Part shown: positions 1-60,900 of the stretch, one piece after another
How positions within the stretch are numbered: position 1 is the first letter of the stretch
How the letters are laid out: each line of letters opens with the position of its first letter
Assembly (NCBI RefSeq): GCF_000321225.1
Contig: NW_004451412.1
Span: 203,715 to 267,714, forward strand
DNA: 64,000 nt
Source: Odobenus rosmarus divergens
Lineage: Eukaryota; Chordata; Mammalia; Carnivora; Odobenidae
Direction of reading: 5' to 3'
The notes under the pieces: model-generated
Told to the model about the DNA's origin: nothing
What the model saw: the letters and a program-made list of their open reading frames with translations, nothing else
The model's database searches: none
Position numbers and translations under genes: made by a program

Positions 1-4
1 CTAG

Positions 5-48985
<48,981 letters not shown>

Positions 48986-49102
48986 TTATCAGAAGGTATG
49001 TATGTAACACCAAGGACAAGCAAAACTACTCCGTAGTTAGAAAAATTCAGAAAGTAGTTTTCCGCATGGGGGGAGGGGAAATTGCCTACAAAGGTGGTCA
49101 GG

Positions 49103-49314
49103 AGGCGCGCCTGGGTGGCTCAGTTGTTAAGCATCTGCCTTTGGCTCAGGTCATGGTCCCAGGGTTCTGGGATCGAGCCCCGCATCGGGCGCCCTGCTTA
49201 GCAGGAGGCCTGCTTCTCCCTGTCCCACTCCCCCTGCTTGTGTTGCCTCTCTCGCTCACTCGCTCTCTCTCTGTCAAATAAATAAATAAATAAATCTTTA
49301 AAAAAAAAAAAAGA
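49103..49314 (+). mobile_element. Carnivore SINE just after the CEP135 stop exon
   Basis: 'aggcgcgcctgggtggctcag ... gtcaaataaataaataaata' and A-tail; exact 13-bp duplication aaaggtggtcagg at 49090-49102 and 49315-49327. It begins about 110 bp inside the 3'-UTR intron. Confidence 0.93.
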
Positions 49315-49449
49315 AAAGGTGGTCAGGGGAACTTTGTGAGGTAATAGAATGTTCTGTATTTTGGTGATGATTACATGGGTATATATGATTGTAAAAACTC
49401 AGTGACCTGAACATTAGTTCATGCTTTTATTGTATGTAAATTATACCTC

Positions 49450-49643
49450 TTTTTTTTTTTAAGATTTTATTTATTTATTTGAGAGAGAGAGAATGAGAGA
49501 TAGCACGAGAGGGAAGAGGGTCAGAGGGAGAAGCAGACTCCCTGCCGAGCAGGGAGCCCGATGCGGGACTCGATCCTGGGACTCCAAGATCATGACCTGA
49601 GCCGAAAGCAGTCGCTTAAACCAGCTGAGCCACCCAGGCGCCC
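49450..49643 (-). mobile_element. Carnivore SINE
   Basis: Minus element of the 'gagagagagagaatgagaga' subfamily (the same variant as the nested one at 16035). Duplication tatacctc at 49442-49449 and 49644-49651. Confidence 0.9.
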
Positions 49644-50139
49644 TATACCTCATTTTAAAAAAGAGAAGACATCCACAACAGAACACTAAATGACAGTATG
49701 AGATATCACATTTGATGAAGTGCCAAATTCAAGGTACAAATAATAGGTGATAGAAGTGTAGACAAAGATGTACAAATAGTAATGCACATGGCACAGTAGA
49801 CCCAATCTGACAGGATTGGCAGATTGGAAAATGATGAGGGAAGAAGGCATGGAAGGTAGAGTGGAACATACAGGATATATTGAATGTGAGGCAAAATTAG
49901 AGATTCTATGTAGTCTTGATTCTGTGAGTCAAGGGGAGACGTTGAAGATCCTTCTGTGTATAGGATGAATGCAAGGGAGGGATTAAGATGAAAGAACTGC
50001 TCCTGGTGGATCAACTTCATATTTGGGTCATATTGGGGGAGGGTGGAAATCAGAGGGAGACCAGAAAGAGGTATGAAATGAACAGTATACTCAGTTCAGG
50101 ATCTGTGTAATAATATTGAAAGCTAGGACGGATTTTAAA

Positions 50140-50650
50140 AAACAAATTGTAATATATATACAGAAAAGTGCCATATCCTAGTATACAGCTCAGTTTTCAC
50201 AAATAGAACACACCTATGTATAACCTATACCCAGACCAAGAAACAAAACCTATCTCTCTCAGGCTCTCTCCTGGTCGTAAGCCCTGCTCCAGAAGTAACT
50301 GTCCTGTCTATTAAAAACATAGATTTCTTTTGCCTGTTTTTGGACATTTTTTAAATGAAATCATACATTTCTGGCTTCTTTTCTTCCACAGTATATTTGT
50401 GAGATTCATTTGTACCATTGTGTATATTTGTAGGCTGTTCAGTCTTGTTGCTACGTTGTGTGTACTCCATTGTTGATGGGCTTTTGGTAATTTCCAGTTT
50501 GGGCTCTTACAGAGTTATGATGAACATTCTAGTACCTGTAGGTGAACAGACATGTGCATTTCCTTTGGGTATACACTCAGGACTGAGGTTGTTTGGTCAC
50601 TGGACATGCAGATGCTCAAACTTAAGTAGCTATAGCAAAGTGGTTGTAAA
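50140..50650 (-). mobile_element. Old L1 3' end, antisense
   Basis: 'aaaacaaattgtaatatata', 'ttaaatgaaatcatacattt' and 'gtacctgtaggtgaacagac' resemble reverse L1M 3' sequence. Confidence 0.6.
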
Positions 50651-50967
50651 GAGCTAGGATACATTTGACAGAGGAAGGGCCAAAGGGATGTGCTGATTCA
50701 CTGGAGATGGGAATGAATGGGAAAGAAGTACATCAGACCCAGGGCTTGAAAGGTAGGTGACTGAAAAATGCAAGCTCCCTGACCAAAAGAGTAAAGTCAG
50801 TCTTTTTAAAAAATATGCATTTCTTTGTCTTTTTAAATAGAAGTATATAGAAGATAATTAAGCATTTCTTTGATGACTCAGAATCCTCATTATGTACGTT
50901 AATTATGTGCTATACTTTAATATACTGATGCCCCCAGGGTTTATTGGTATTTGTAGGACCTAGGTTT

Positions 50968-51399
50968 GTTGGGTTTTTTTGTTTTTTTAGAAGATTTTAT
51001 TTATTTATTTGACAGAGAGAGACACAGCGAGAGAGGGAACATAAGCAGAGGGGAGTGGGAGAGGGAGAAGCAGGCTTCCCGCCAAGCAGGGAGCCCGATG
51101 TGGGGCTTGATCCTAGAACCCTGGGATCATGACCTGAGCCAAAGGCAGACGCTTAATGACTGAGCCACCCAGGTGCCCTTTTTTTTTTTTTTTAAGATTT
51201 TATTTATTTATTTATTTGACTGAGAGAGAGATAGCAAGAGCAGGAACACAAGCAGAGGGAGTGGGAGAGAGAGAAGCAGGCTTCCCGCCGAGCAGGGAGC
51301 CCGATGTGGGGCTCATTGTGGGACTTGATCCCAGGACCCTGGGATCATGACCTGAGCTGAAGGCAGATGCTTAACGACTGAGCCACCCACGCACCCCTA
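50968..51399 (-). mobile_element. Two carnivore SINEs in tandem, same orientation
   Basis: Minus elements at about 50980-51178 and 51179-51399 stand head to tail. The outer flanks taggacctaggttt (50954-50967) and taagacctaggttt (51400-51413) match with one difference. The second element carries an internal repeat ('gggctcattgtgggacttgat'). Confidence 0.9.
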
Positions 51400-51659
51400 T
51401 AAGACCTAGGTTTAAATGATGCCTGATTGCTGTGCTTTTGTGTGTGTTTGTTGTTTGTTTGTTTGATTAGAACGTGTATTTTCCTCTTTTCACTTTGAAG
51501 ACCACTTCTCCATGCTGGCTGCAAACACTGTGTCCTCAGAACTTCAAAGCTCTGCTGTATTAATTTGAATGTGATTAGATGGAGGTTCAGCTTCTCCTTA
51601 TAAAGCCTTGTAACAGCTGTGACGCATACATTTTCTCATACTAGATTCACAGCTACATT

Positions 51660-51890
51660 TTAGATCAGGGATTGGTAAGCTAAAGTCTGTGAGCCAACTG
51701 TACTCCACTGCCTATTTTTGTAAATTTAGCTTTATTGGAGCATAGCCACACCTGTATACATACTGCGTAAGACTGCTTTCTACAGTGGCTGAATTGAGTA
51801 GTTGTAACGGAGACCCCGTGGCCCACAAATCTAAAATATTTACTACCTGGCCTTTTACATCCTGTGGCCTCTAGAAAACTCTGCTGTACA
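51660..51890 (+). mobile_element. hAT-like DNA transposon (family not named)
   Basis: 'gggattggtaagctaaagtc', 'agctttattggagcatagcc', 'gaattgagtagttgtaacgg' and 'aaatctaaaatatttactac'. Confidence 0.8.
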
Positions 51891-52086
51891 CCCGTGAGAT
51901 AGTAGAGTGAAAAAACAAATAATTCTTTAATTTTATGAAAATAGGCTTTACCTTATAAGACCCCCAAAAAGGGTCTTGGGGACTCCCAGAGATCCCCAGA
52001 TTCTACTTTAAGAACCACTGATATAGAACATACTGGATTTCAGCAATCTCTAAAGCTGAATTAGAAAAGTTTTTTTGTTTTTGTTT

Positions 52087-52275
52087 TTTTTAAAGATTTT
52101 ATTTATTTTTTGACAGAGAGACAGCGAGAGAGGGAACACAAGCAGGGGGAGTGGGAGAGGGCAAGCAGGCTTCCCGCTGAGCAGGGAGCCCGATGCAGTG
52201 CTCGCTCCCAGGACCCTAGGATCATGACCTGAGCCAAAGGCAGACACTTAACGACTGAGCCACCCAGGCACCCCT
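52087..52275 (-). mobile_element. Carnivore SINE
   Basis: Minus full-length 'aaagattttatttattttttg ... cgactgagccacccaggcacccc'. Confidence 0.9.
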
Positions 52276-52290
52276 GTTTTGTTTTGCTTT

Positions 52291-52398
52291 AAAGATTTTT
52301 TTATTTTTAAGTAATATCTGCACCCAACATGGGGCTCAAACTCACAACCCCGAGATCAAGAGTCACCTGTTCCACCGACTGAGCCAGCCAGGCATCCC
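52291..52398 (-). mobile_element. Short tRNA-only carnivore SINE
   Basis: Minus 'aagtaatatctgcacccaac ... gactgagccagccaggcatcc', the CT-less older type, directly beside the younger element at 52087-52275. Confidence 0.85.
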
Positions 52399-52399
52399 A

Positions 52400-53540
52400 A
52401 AACTTTTAATTGTGATAAAATATATATAACGTGAATTTTGCTGTCTTAACTATTTTGAAAGTGTACAACTCAGTGGCATTAACTTCAGCATTTGGCATTG
52501 TACAGCCAAAACCACTATTTCCAAAACTTTTTCATCACCCCAACCAGAAACTCTGTATCCATTAGGCAGTAACTCTCCAGTCACCTGACTTTACCTCCCT
52601 AGGCCCTGGAATTCTATAATCTACTTTTCTATGAATTTGCCTATTCTGGATTTTCATGTAAGTGAAATCATACTATATTTGTCCTTTTGTGTTGGGCTTG
52701 TTTCACTTAGGATCATGTTTTCAGGGTTCATCTATGTTGTAGCGTGTGTCAGAACTTGATTCTTTTTTATGGTTGAATAATATTCCTTTGTGTGTTTGTG
52801 CCACATTTTGTTTATCTACTCATCAGTTGATGGACACCTGGATTGTTTTCACCTCCTACTATTGTGAATAATGCTGCTATGAACATTGGTGTATGGTATC
52901 TGTTTTGGTCCCTGTTTTCAAATCGTTTGGGAGTACCTAAGAATAGAGTTTCTGGGTCATATGGTAGGTCTGTGTTTAATATATCCTCACTGAGAAAACA
53001 TAAAATACAAAAATATAAAGAAGGAAACCAAAATCACTTTTTTTAACATTTTTTTATTGTGATAAAATATAACATCAAATGTATCATTCTAACCATTTTT
53101 AAGTGTGCATTGCTCTGGCAATTAGTACATTCACATTATTATGCAAAAACAATGTCCACTGTCCGTCTCCAGAACTTTTTTATATTCTTCAACTGAGACT
53201 CTTTACCCATTAAACATTAACTCCCCATCCTTCCCTCCCCCTCCAGCTCCTGGCAACCACCATTACAAATTTCTGTCTCTATGAATTTGACTACTCTGTT
53301 TACCTCATATAATTGGAATCATACAATATTTGTCCTTTTTGTGACTTACAATGTTTTCAGGGTTCATCCAAGTTGGAGCATGTGTCAGAATTTCCGTCTT
53401 TTTTGAGCTGAACAATATTCTGTTGTATGAATACACCACGTTTTGTTTATCCATTCATGAGTTGATAGATAACTTGAGTTGCTTCTGTCGTTTGGCTGTT
53501 ATGAAAATGGATGTACAAATCAAAATCACTTTTAATCCTA
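52400..53540 (-). mobile_element. Two old L1 3' ends, antisense, side by side
   Basis: First copy 52400-52960 ('ttgtgataaaatatatataa ... gaataatgctgctatgaaca'), second 53040-53520 ('ttgtgataaaatataacatc ... gaacaatattctgttgtatg'). Both cover the same reversed L1 end, so they are separate insertions or a duplication. Confidence 0.9.
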
Positions 53541-53855
53541 CAACCCAGAGAAATTAGCAGTTATCATTTTGGTATATACTTCCTTCTTGTGTTTGATGTG
53601 TAATAAATATACACACACATTCATAGACATATAATTCTAATAGAGATCATACTCGAAATAGTTTTTATCCTATTTTTGTTTTGTTCTTTGGAGTTTTTCC
53701 CCCCTCAATAAATTGTTGAGAGCATCTATTCTTATCATTAAAAGTATTTTCAAAAATGCTCTTTTAAAATCATTATGTAACAGTTCATCACAGGGATATT
53801 CCATGATTTACTTAGATTACTTTCTCAGTGTTTCCATTGTGGAATTTTTCATACT

Positions 53856-53877
53856 TGTGTGTGTGTGTGTGTGTGTT
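53856..53877. repeat. (TG)n short microsatellite
   Basis: About eleven TG units. A similar, less pure tract is at 55535-55560 in the UTR exon. Confidence 0.9.
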
Positions 53878-54303
53878 TTAATTGGGAGGATGATTAGATA
53901 GCACATAAGGTTAAAATATTTGGAAAAATATTTGACTATCCATACTATGCTGTTTTAAGACTCAGACAACACAATTTACAGTACTTGTATATTATCCTAA
54001 ATGTCATATTGTTCCTCATTTTGAGTGATTTTTCTGTTAACATGCTGTGTTATCCCTTTCTTTTCACTATTCATTTAGTCCTCATATACTTTGATGTACT
54101 TTGGTGGTTTGAGGAGAATATCTTTTTGAAGTATAGAGCAGTACTTCTGAGCTATTAACTATAACTTGATTATGGGCAAAGGCTTTATTGGAGACTACAA
54201 TTTCAGTTAAAACTGAAAACAATCTCAGTTTTTTGTGAATGTTCTAAGTAATTTTATTTGTCGTTTTTCTCTTAACTCATCTTTCCTGTCCCCTCTTTTT
54301 CAG

Positions 54304-55800
54304 AATGATGGCTATCAATGAGTTAGCTATACGGATTTTTTAAAGGACAGAACAGTAATGAAATATTTGAAGTACTTGTTCCTGAAAATCATGAACATTG
54401 ACACAAATTCTACCTCTGTCAACTTTTATTTAAATCAGTGAATATTTATGTAAAAAATTTGGTTTAAAAGAGCCATATCTATGTGTATATTTTTATATAT
54501 ATGACAACAAAATATGTATTAATAGTGCTAATTAATGTTCTATCTGTATTTATACTATTCCTGACTTAAATTACTCCTCAAAGTGTGTGTTTATACTGTG
54601 AATTAATATAATGTATTGTTCACATTATGCTTTAATAATCTTTTTCATAATGAATGTGTATATATTCTTACAGTACTTCTAACAGAGTGTTTTAGTTTTC
54701 ATGCCTGTGTTTATAACCCACATCTTTAATGCATTCACATAAGGATTATCAACTTTGATGCTCTGCTCTCTCACTTAACTTTTTTCTTCTAAATGTAAAA
54801 TTAATTATTCACCAGTATGTTGTCTGTCATCAAGGGTATATATTCAGGTCTATTCTTAAAATAGTAGAGGTCTTGATAAAATAATGATTACCATATGTAA
54901 TTTGTTATTGCTCACTCGAAGAACTGTGATGGAAAAGATGCATTTATATATTATATACAGTATATTATTTTGGTTATCACATGGACTTTTCATATAATAC
55001 AAATTCTATCAAAATCAAACTAAATGCTGCATTCAGAATTTTGTAAGACAGTAGAACAGAAATTTGGGACACTTTTTCAGTAAATAAAATTCCTCCCGGT
55101 ATTAATTGAAAATCTCAGAGTATAAAAGTATATGGAGTAAATACAGTATTTTGTTAAAATGCCAACATACATTCAATAATAGCAGATTTTTGCTTCAAAC
55201 CCGTGTGTTGTAATTTATGAGTCTTGCAGAATAGTAGTAAACACTGAACTGTGGCATGTTAAACAGAAAACAGCTTTTTACAATTAATTTTCAAAGTTGT
55301 AATTTTAAGGAATTTAGATATATACATACATCAGTAGAAGAACAGAAGTACAAAATAGAATGTCAGATACAAAAACTAATCGTGTTTGAACCATACACAT
55401 TTGAAGAAAATTCTCTGTTCTCTGCAGATTTCATTATGATTGAAAAAGAAGAACTTAAGAACTAACATAGGAAAGTTGAAGAGCAGTTATTTATGATACG
55501 TTTTGTTTCCTCTTGTGCTTTACTACAGTGGAGTTTGTGTGTGTGTGTGTTTGTGTGTACCTGGGGGTGGGCACTGTTGTTTTTCCAAGACTAATATGCC
55601 TTATATTTGGGTTATGCTCTTTGCAATAATTCACTGTGTATTTGGTTGTGATGTGGTTTACTTTTCTACCATGTTTGTAATTTTAAGTATTCCACCTTAT
55701 TTGTGTGAATTCATGTATTACGTAGCAAAATACAAGAGAAATGGGACTATTTGCAATGTCATATGGAAAATCTTTTAATAAATATATGTAAATAAAATAA
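54304..55800 (+). other. CEP135: CEP135 terminal non-coding exon, 3' UTR
   Basis: A strong polypyrimidine tract and acceptor (ccctctttttcag) ends at 54303, and the following sequence has no coding continuity. Human CEP135 also ends in a non-coding exon, as far as I recall. The stretch is AT-rich and free of recognisable transposons, unlike the 5.3-kb intron before it, which fits a conserved UTR. The right end is taken as the AATAAA cluster near 55.78-55.80 kb; use of the signal at 56025 would extend it to about 56.05 kb. Confidence 0.8.
55777..55796 (+). terminator. Poly(A) signals, two AATAAA
   Basis: AATAAA at 55777-55782 and again at 55791-55796, near the end of the repeat-free 3' UTR. 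Another AATAAA lies upstream at 55083-55088 and could give a shorter transcript. Which one is used cannot be told from sequence alone. Confidence 0.6.
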
Positions 55801-56024
55801 AAAATATCTGTCCCCACCTTTTCCCTCCAAGCAACAGCAAGACATACTGTGTTAATATTTTATTTTTAATGTTTTCTATAATTTAAAAATGTATAGCTTT
55901 GTTATTTTCTTAACCATGTTACAGTTTTTCTAAATTAGTTTTGTCCTAAAATACCGAATGTTCTGACCTTTTATAGATGTTTTTGTTTCAAGTAATTTTA
56001 AATTATGCTTGATACAGATTTTCC

Positions 56025-56030
56025 AATAAA
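56025..56030 (+). terminator. Poly(A) signal AATAAA (distal candidate)
   Basis: AATAAA within 'ttccaataaactttccgg', followed by a T-rich region (ttattttctctttctt) that fits a downstream element. It is the last good candidate before recognisable intergenic repeats begin. Confidence 0.5.
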
Positions 56031-56369
56031 CTTTCCGGTCAATTTATTTTCTCTTTCTTACAAATAATTTTTTCTTAAATTTTAGCAATATTCTTAATTC
56101 TAAAATTAAGTACAATTAATTCAAATCAAACTTTATCATGTTAGGATATGGGGAAATCGCTGTGCTTATGTGCCAGGTACTTTTTTTTTTTTAACTGACT
56201 GATTTATTTCTAGGTAGTTCAAATATAAGAAATGAAGTCAAAGTTTGTTTGAAATCCATCTACAAAATGATTAAACAGGCTCTCCCAGTTCTTAGAAGAT
56301 TTTAGCACCTGACTTACTGTCTTTCTACCATTAGTTCTATCATCAGTCTTTTTTATATATCTTCTTAGA

Positions 56370-56615
56370 ACACTGGTTATTGACCAGTCCTGCACATTAG
56401 AGTTACCTGGACAATTTTAATGAAAAACTGATTTCCGAGCCCTATACTAGTCCAAATAAGAATCTCTGGGGGTTAGGTGTGAGCATTTTGGTTTTGTTTG
56501 TTTATTTTAGGTTCTCTAGGTGATTCTAGTGTGTCACCAGATTTAAAATGCTAATTTAGAAGCTGATCCACCAAACTGATTTCATGACCTACTGATGGGA
56601 CTCAACCTATAGTTT
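56370..56615 (+). mobile_element. MER5A-like hAT fragment
   Basis: 'actggttattgaccagtcct', 'gagttacctggacaatttta' and a reversed-looking end 'gtttgaaaacactgctctag'; just past the CEP135 end. Confidence 0.6.
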
Positions 56616-56639
56616 GAAAACACTGCTCTAGATCTTATC

Positions 56640-57570
56640 ATTACTTCCAAAAATCTCAACTACCCCCCTTTCTGGGTCACTCTGTCATGCCTAGCCTAAC
56701 AATTCCTGGACTCTCCAAGGACCTCCAGACGGTCGATTCGCTCACCTATCCTTCGTCTAGAAGTCCCTCGCTTTCCTTTTTATCTAGCATAGGCAGCATT
56801 TTCTTTGCATGTACCCTAAATTCTCTTATCCCTCTGAACTGAAAACTCAAAATCTCGTTTGTATCCAACTCTTCCAACTACGCTGCATCTGTACCTAAGC
56901 AGCTGAACGGGACTAGAGAAAAAACCAACCATGTGGACTCTTTTCACTTGAAACTTAAGGCCCCGAAAATCCAGGGCCCACAGCACTGTGTGAGGATCTG
57001 TACACATTTTCCTGGTCAATTCACAATCTCTCCTCAACAAACATTTCACACCTTCTCTTCTGAGACCTTCAGTCCTCCCTCTTTCTTGCTCTCAGGTTGT
57101 TTCTTTTTTCACTGAGAAAATGGAAACAGGAAGGAAACTTTCTCACCCTCCCAAATCTATTAACAGTAGATTTGGAGACATCCGTATCTTTATAACTTCC
57201 TATTCTATTATGACACAAACCATCTCTACCTCTAGCTATTTTATCTAGTTGTGATCAGCATTCATTCCTTCTACTCCTCAAAAGACTCCTGCATTTAACC
57301 TCATGTTCCTGAGTCATTTTGGCTCTATTGGCTTGTTCGAACTTGCGTGCATACCTCACATTTTTAATCTCCCATTTTAAAACCCTCCCAGACCCAACCA
57401 TTCCATTTTTTGCACCCTTCAGAGCAAAAAATCTTCAAAAGGTGTTATCTATACTCACTTCATACCCTCTTTATACCCACCTTTCCTTCCTAAACTATCC
57501 AATCAAGCTTTATTCCCATTACTCCAAACCATTTTTGTCAAGGTACTAAGAACCCCTATGTGTTCTTTAT
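56640..57570 (+). repeat. L2-like / unassigned pyrimidine-rich repeat
   Basis: CT-rich intergenic sequence. The part from about 57230 resembles an L2 ORF; the first part I cannot name. No gene evidence. Confidence 0.35.
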
Positions 57571-58070
57571 TTCCTTTTTCACACATAATGTCTCCAGTTA
57601 GTGTTTTTTGCTATATTTTGTTCTTACTTGATACTGCCTCTGTCCTCCTTTGAAGAAGGATTGGGGATAGATAGAGCTTTAAAATAAACGCATTTGAAGA
57701 TAAGATTAAGGACTTCTTCCAGAAGGCATCAGAAAAAGAGATTGCAAATGTAAAAGAAAAGCATTATGGAGGATGTGTGTCGGAGTGCCAACATCTAGGC
57801 AATAATGAGCCTTAGAAGAGAGAAATATTAGGAATGCAAAAACTATTTTAAGAAATAATGGAAATAAATGTCACTAAATCAAAGGATACAGTCTGAGGTC
57901 TTTATTAAAAGGGCTCAGAAAAAGCCAAGTAGGAGAGAAGGGAAAAACCCACATTTAATACAATATTAAAGACAAGGAAAATTTTAAAAGCCCCAAAGAG
58001 AAACAGTTCACCTGAAAAGGAACAAGGATTGTTGGTGAAGTCTATTTTACTAATAAAAAGAGAAGGAAGG
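57571..58070. other. Intergenic, nothing recognised
   Basis: A-rich decayed sequence, perhaps old LINE. Confidence 0.35.
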
Positions 58071-58079
58071 ACAAAACAA

Positions 58080-58140
58080 GAGAAAGGGAGGGAAGGGGGA
58101 AGGAGGGAGGGAGGGAGGGAACAAGGGAAGGAAGGAAAAT
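58080..58140. repeat. (GGGA)n purine-rich simple repeat
   Basis: 'gaaagggagggaagggggaa' and further GGGA/GGAA units on the + strand. Confidence 0.95.
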
Positions 58141-58289
58141 CCATAACAATTCAGACCAAAACTGGATAATGACAACATGTTAGATGGAAGAACATGAGAA
58201 GTTGAATATTGTGTTATTGGTAGAAGATACAAATAACTAATGTTTCACAAATCAACAGGGTGAAATAACACAGCTCTGAGTCTTAAAAG

Positions 58290-58470
58290 CAACTATCATA
58301 TTACAGTAATCACTTACCTAGAACTTTATTCTTCCCAGGTGCTATTCTGAGAATTTTACATATGTTAACTCATTTAATTCCCACAACAATCATATTCTTC
58401 TTTATTCTCATTTTATAGATGAGAGCACAGGCAAGACTTGCCTGTGGACATATAACTAGTAATGGTGAAT
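58290..58470 (-). repeat. MIR
   Basis: 'caggtgctattctgagaatt', 'acatatgttaactcatttaa' and 'tctcattttatagatgagag'. Confidence 0.8.
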
Positions 58471-58529
58471 TCACTTTTAGACAATTTCTTAAGTGATTTA
58501 ACATTTAAACCAGACCAAGAAAACATAAT

Positions 58530-60240
58530 CCCTGTTAGAAGATGTGAAACAAGATGGCAGAAGTAAATCTTTATATAAGAGTGGGCACAATAAATGTAAG
58601 TGGATGATTTCTTCAATTAAATGGCAGAGTCAGATCGGATTTAAAAAACCATGTCAGCTACAAGAGAGAGATGTTTAAAATAAAAAGATATAGAAAATTT
58701 GAAAATAAAAGGAAAAGATTCCCCAGGCACATGGGAACCAAAAGAAAACTAGAGTACTAATCTTATCTGACTAGATAGAATTTTAGGGAAAAGAAAAAAG
58801 GAAAAATCAAGGTGTTACATACTGGTGAACAAGAACAATAGAACATAAAGATACAGCCATTACAAACATACAACTATATGTGTATATGTACATATAGAAA
58901 GTTTCACACCCAACAAACAGAATACACGTTTTCTTCAAGTACACCTCTTACATTTAAAAATAGACCATATAGGGGCGCCTGGGTGGCTCAGATGGTTAAG
59001 CGTCTTGCCTTCAGCTCAGGTCATGATCTCAGGGTCCTGGGAACTAGTCCCACATCGGGCTCCTTGCTTGGCGAGGAGCCTGCTTCTCCCTCTGCCTGCC
59101 ACTCCCCCTGCTTGTATTCTCCCTCTCTCTCTCTCTGGCAAATAAATAAATAAAATCTTTAAAAATAAATAAAATAAAAATAGACCATATAAAATAAGTC
59201 AATCAGAGAAAGATAAGTATCATATGATCTCACTGATATAAGGAATTTGAGAAACAAGACAGGATCATAGGGGAAGAGAGGGAAAAATGAAGCAAGACGA
59301 AACCAGAGAGGGAGACAAACCGTAAGAGACTCTTAATCTTAGGAAACAAACAGGGTTGCTGGAGTCGAGGGATGGGGTGGCTGGGTGATGGACATTGGGG
59401 AGGGTATGTACTATGGTGAGCACTGTGAATTGTGTAAGAATGAAGAATCACAGACCTGTACCCCTGAAACAAATAATACATTATATGTTAAAAAAAAATC
59501 AAATTAAAATTTAAAAAAATAAAAAAAGACTGTATATTATATTAGCCTTTAAAGGAAAGCCTCAAATTCAAAAGGATTAAATCATATAAATCATTTCTTT
59601 GACCATAGTGCATAAAATTAGAAAATCATTGTGTTTGGAAACTAAAAAATGTCTTTCTAAATTATCCTCTGATATAGATGAAAATCATAAAATGAAATAA
59701 TTTAGACTGATAAGTAAATGGTAACAAAACCACTGGAATCAAAATTGTGGGATACAGCTAAAGTAGGAGTAGAGGGAAACTATAACTTAAATATGTTATT
59801 CAGGAAATAAAAACCTGTTAACAAATGAGCAAGGATTTAATTCAAGAGATTAGGAAAAGGTAACAGCAACCCTTGCTCTCTCCCCCTTCTCAAAATAATA
59901 GATAAATAATGAAGAACAAGAAAACAATGTTGGAGAACAATAGCATCAACCACAAAAGTTGAGATGAACAAACCAAGAGTTGGATCTATAAAAGGACTGA
60001 TCAATAAACTTTTTTGAAATAAGACTTATCAAGAAAAATATGCAAAATTCAAAATGAAAAGGAAAATAATTACAAATATGTCAGGTATCAAGAAAATGAA
60101 AGTATGAAGAATGGCTATATGCTAATATAATGTGTGAAATACATAAAATCCATGAAAATAAAAAATGCTGAAATCTGGTACAGGAAATAATACAGAACTC
60201 AACTAGAACAATATGTGATAAAGAAATTGAGAGACAATCA
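58530..60240 (+). mobile_element. L1 fragments (ORF2-derived and a young 3' end)
   Basis: 58530-59190 and 59520-60240 are sense, decayed L1 ORF2 ('attgtgggatacagctaaag', 'gatctataaaaggactgatc'). At 59192-59515 a well kept carnivore L1 3' end (aagtcaatcagagaaagata ... gggtgatggacattggggag ... cagacctgtacccctgaaac, A-tail) is inserted. The SINE at 58972 is part of the cluster. Confidence 0.75.
58972..59175 (+). mobile_element. Carnivore SINE inside L1
   Basis: Full-length + element with an exact 16-bp duplication aaaaatagaccatata at 58956-58971 and 59176-59191. Confidence 0.93.
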
Positions 60241-60310
60241 AATATAAATGTGTGGGGTTGTATATTTCTTAGTTATAAGCTAATAAATTAACATATCTCT
60301 GTTTCCTAGA

Positions 60311-60900
60311 TGCTGGTAGAAAATAGGAGACTCCTGGGTCAGAGACAAAGGCCTTTATTACTTACTGCACAGCAAGCAGCATAAGCATCATGTCTGTGCT
60401 GGTTCTCCTTAACCACCGCCAAACATCATGGGCGGAGGGGGTGTGGCCCAGATGAATACCAACATGCCGAGTTTCCTGTCACAGCCCAGGAACACTAAGT
60501 TTAGGGAATCCATTTCTTTTATAACAAGCAAGAAGTAAGCCCGCTCTTTGTCGGAGAAGGAGACATTGCCGCATCCCTCCATGTTGCTCGCAGCAAACAC
60601 AATGCTCACTGCAAACACAATGCTGAAACATGGTGTGGGTGAAGAGCGATTAGGGCCTTGCATTCTTTGCATGCCCCCAGGAATATACAGGGATGTTCAG
60701 AATCCATGGCAGCCTCTCCCAGGGATAATCCCCTACCTAGACCATATATGTTCTTGGCCAAACTTAAGTTTTTATGTAAGTATGCCACTCCATTGGCCAT
60801 GCTGTTTAATCTGACCAACAGAGGCTGGGACCAAACCTATTCAATTTGTCTCATACAGTATTAGTTAAGGCTAATATCAATGAAGATTCTACGCAGCAGG
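60311..60900 (-). mobile_element. ERV-type LTR, minus orientation (left boundary 60311)
   Basis: On the minus strand: TATAAAAG (60523-60516), AATAAAGG (60359-60352) about 160 nt further, then a U5-like end 'ctctgacccaggagtctcct' finishing in ...CA at 60311. The end region aligns with the LTR at 63025 at about 75 percent by eye. The U3 start is not clear; 60900 is an estimate. There is a 17-bp internal repeat (gcaaacacaatgct). Confidence 0.7.

Larger units (their letters stand above)
48996..54303 (+). other. CEP135: Intron within the CEP135 3' UTR
   Basis: 5308 bp with donor gtatgt and acceptor ttttcag. It is filled with SINEs (49103-49314, 49450-49643, a tandem pair at 50968-51399, 52087-52275, 52291-52398), antisense L1 ends and a hAT-like element. 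Because the stop codon is 10 nt from the junction, well under 50-55 nt, splicing here should not trigger nonsense-mediated decay. Confidence 0.8.
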
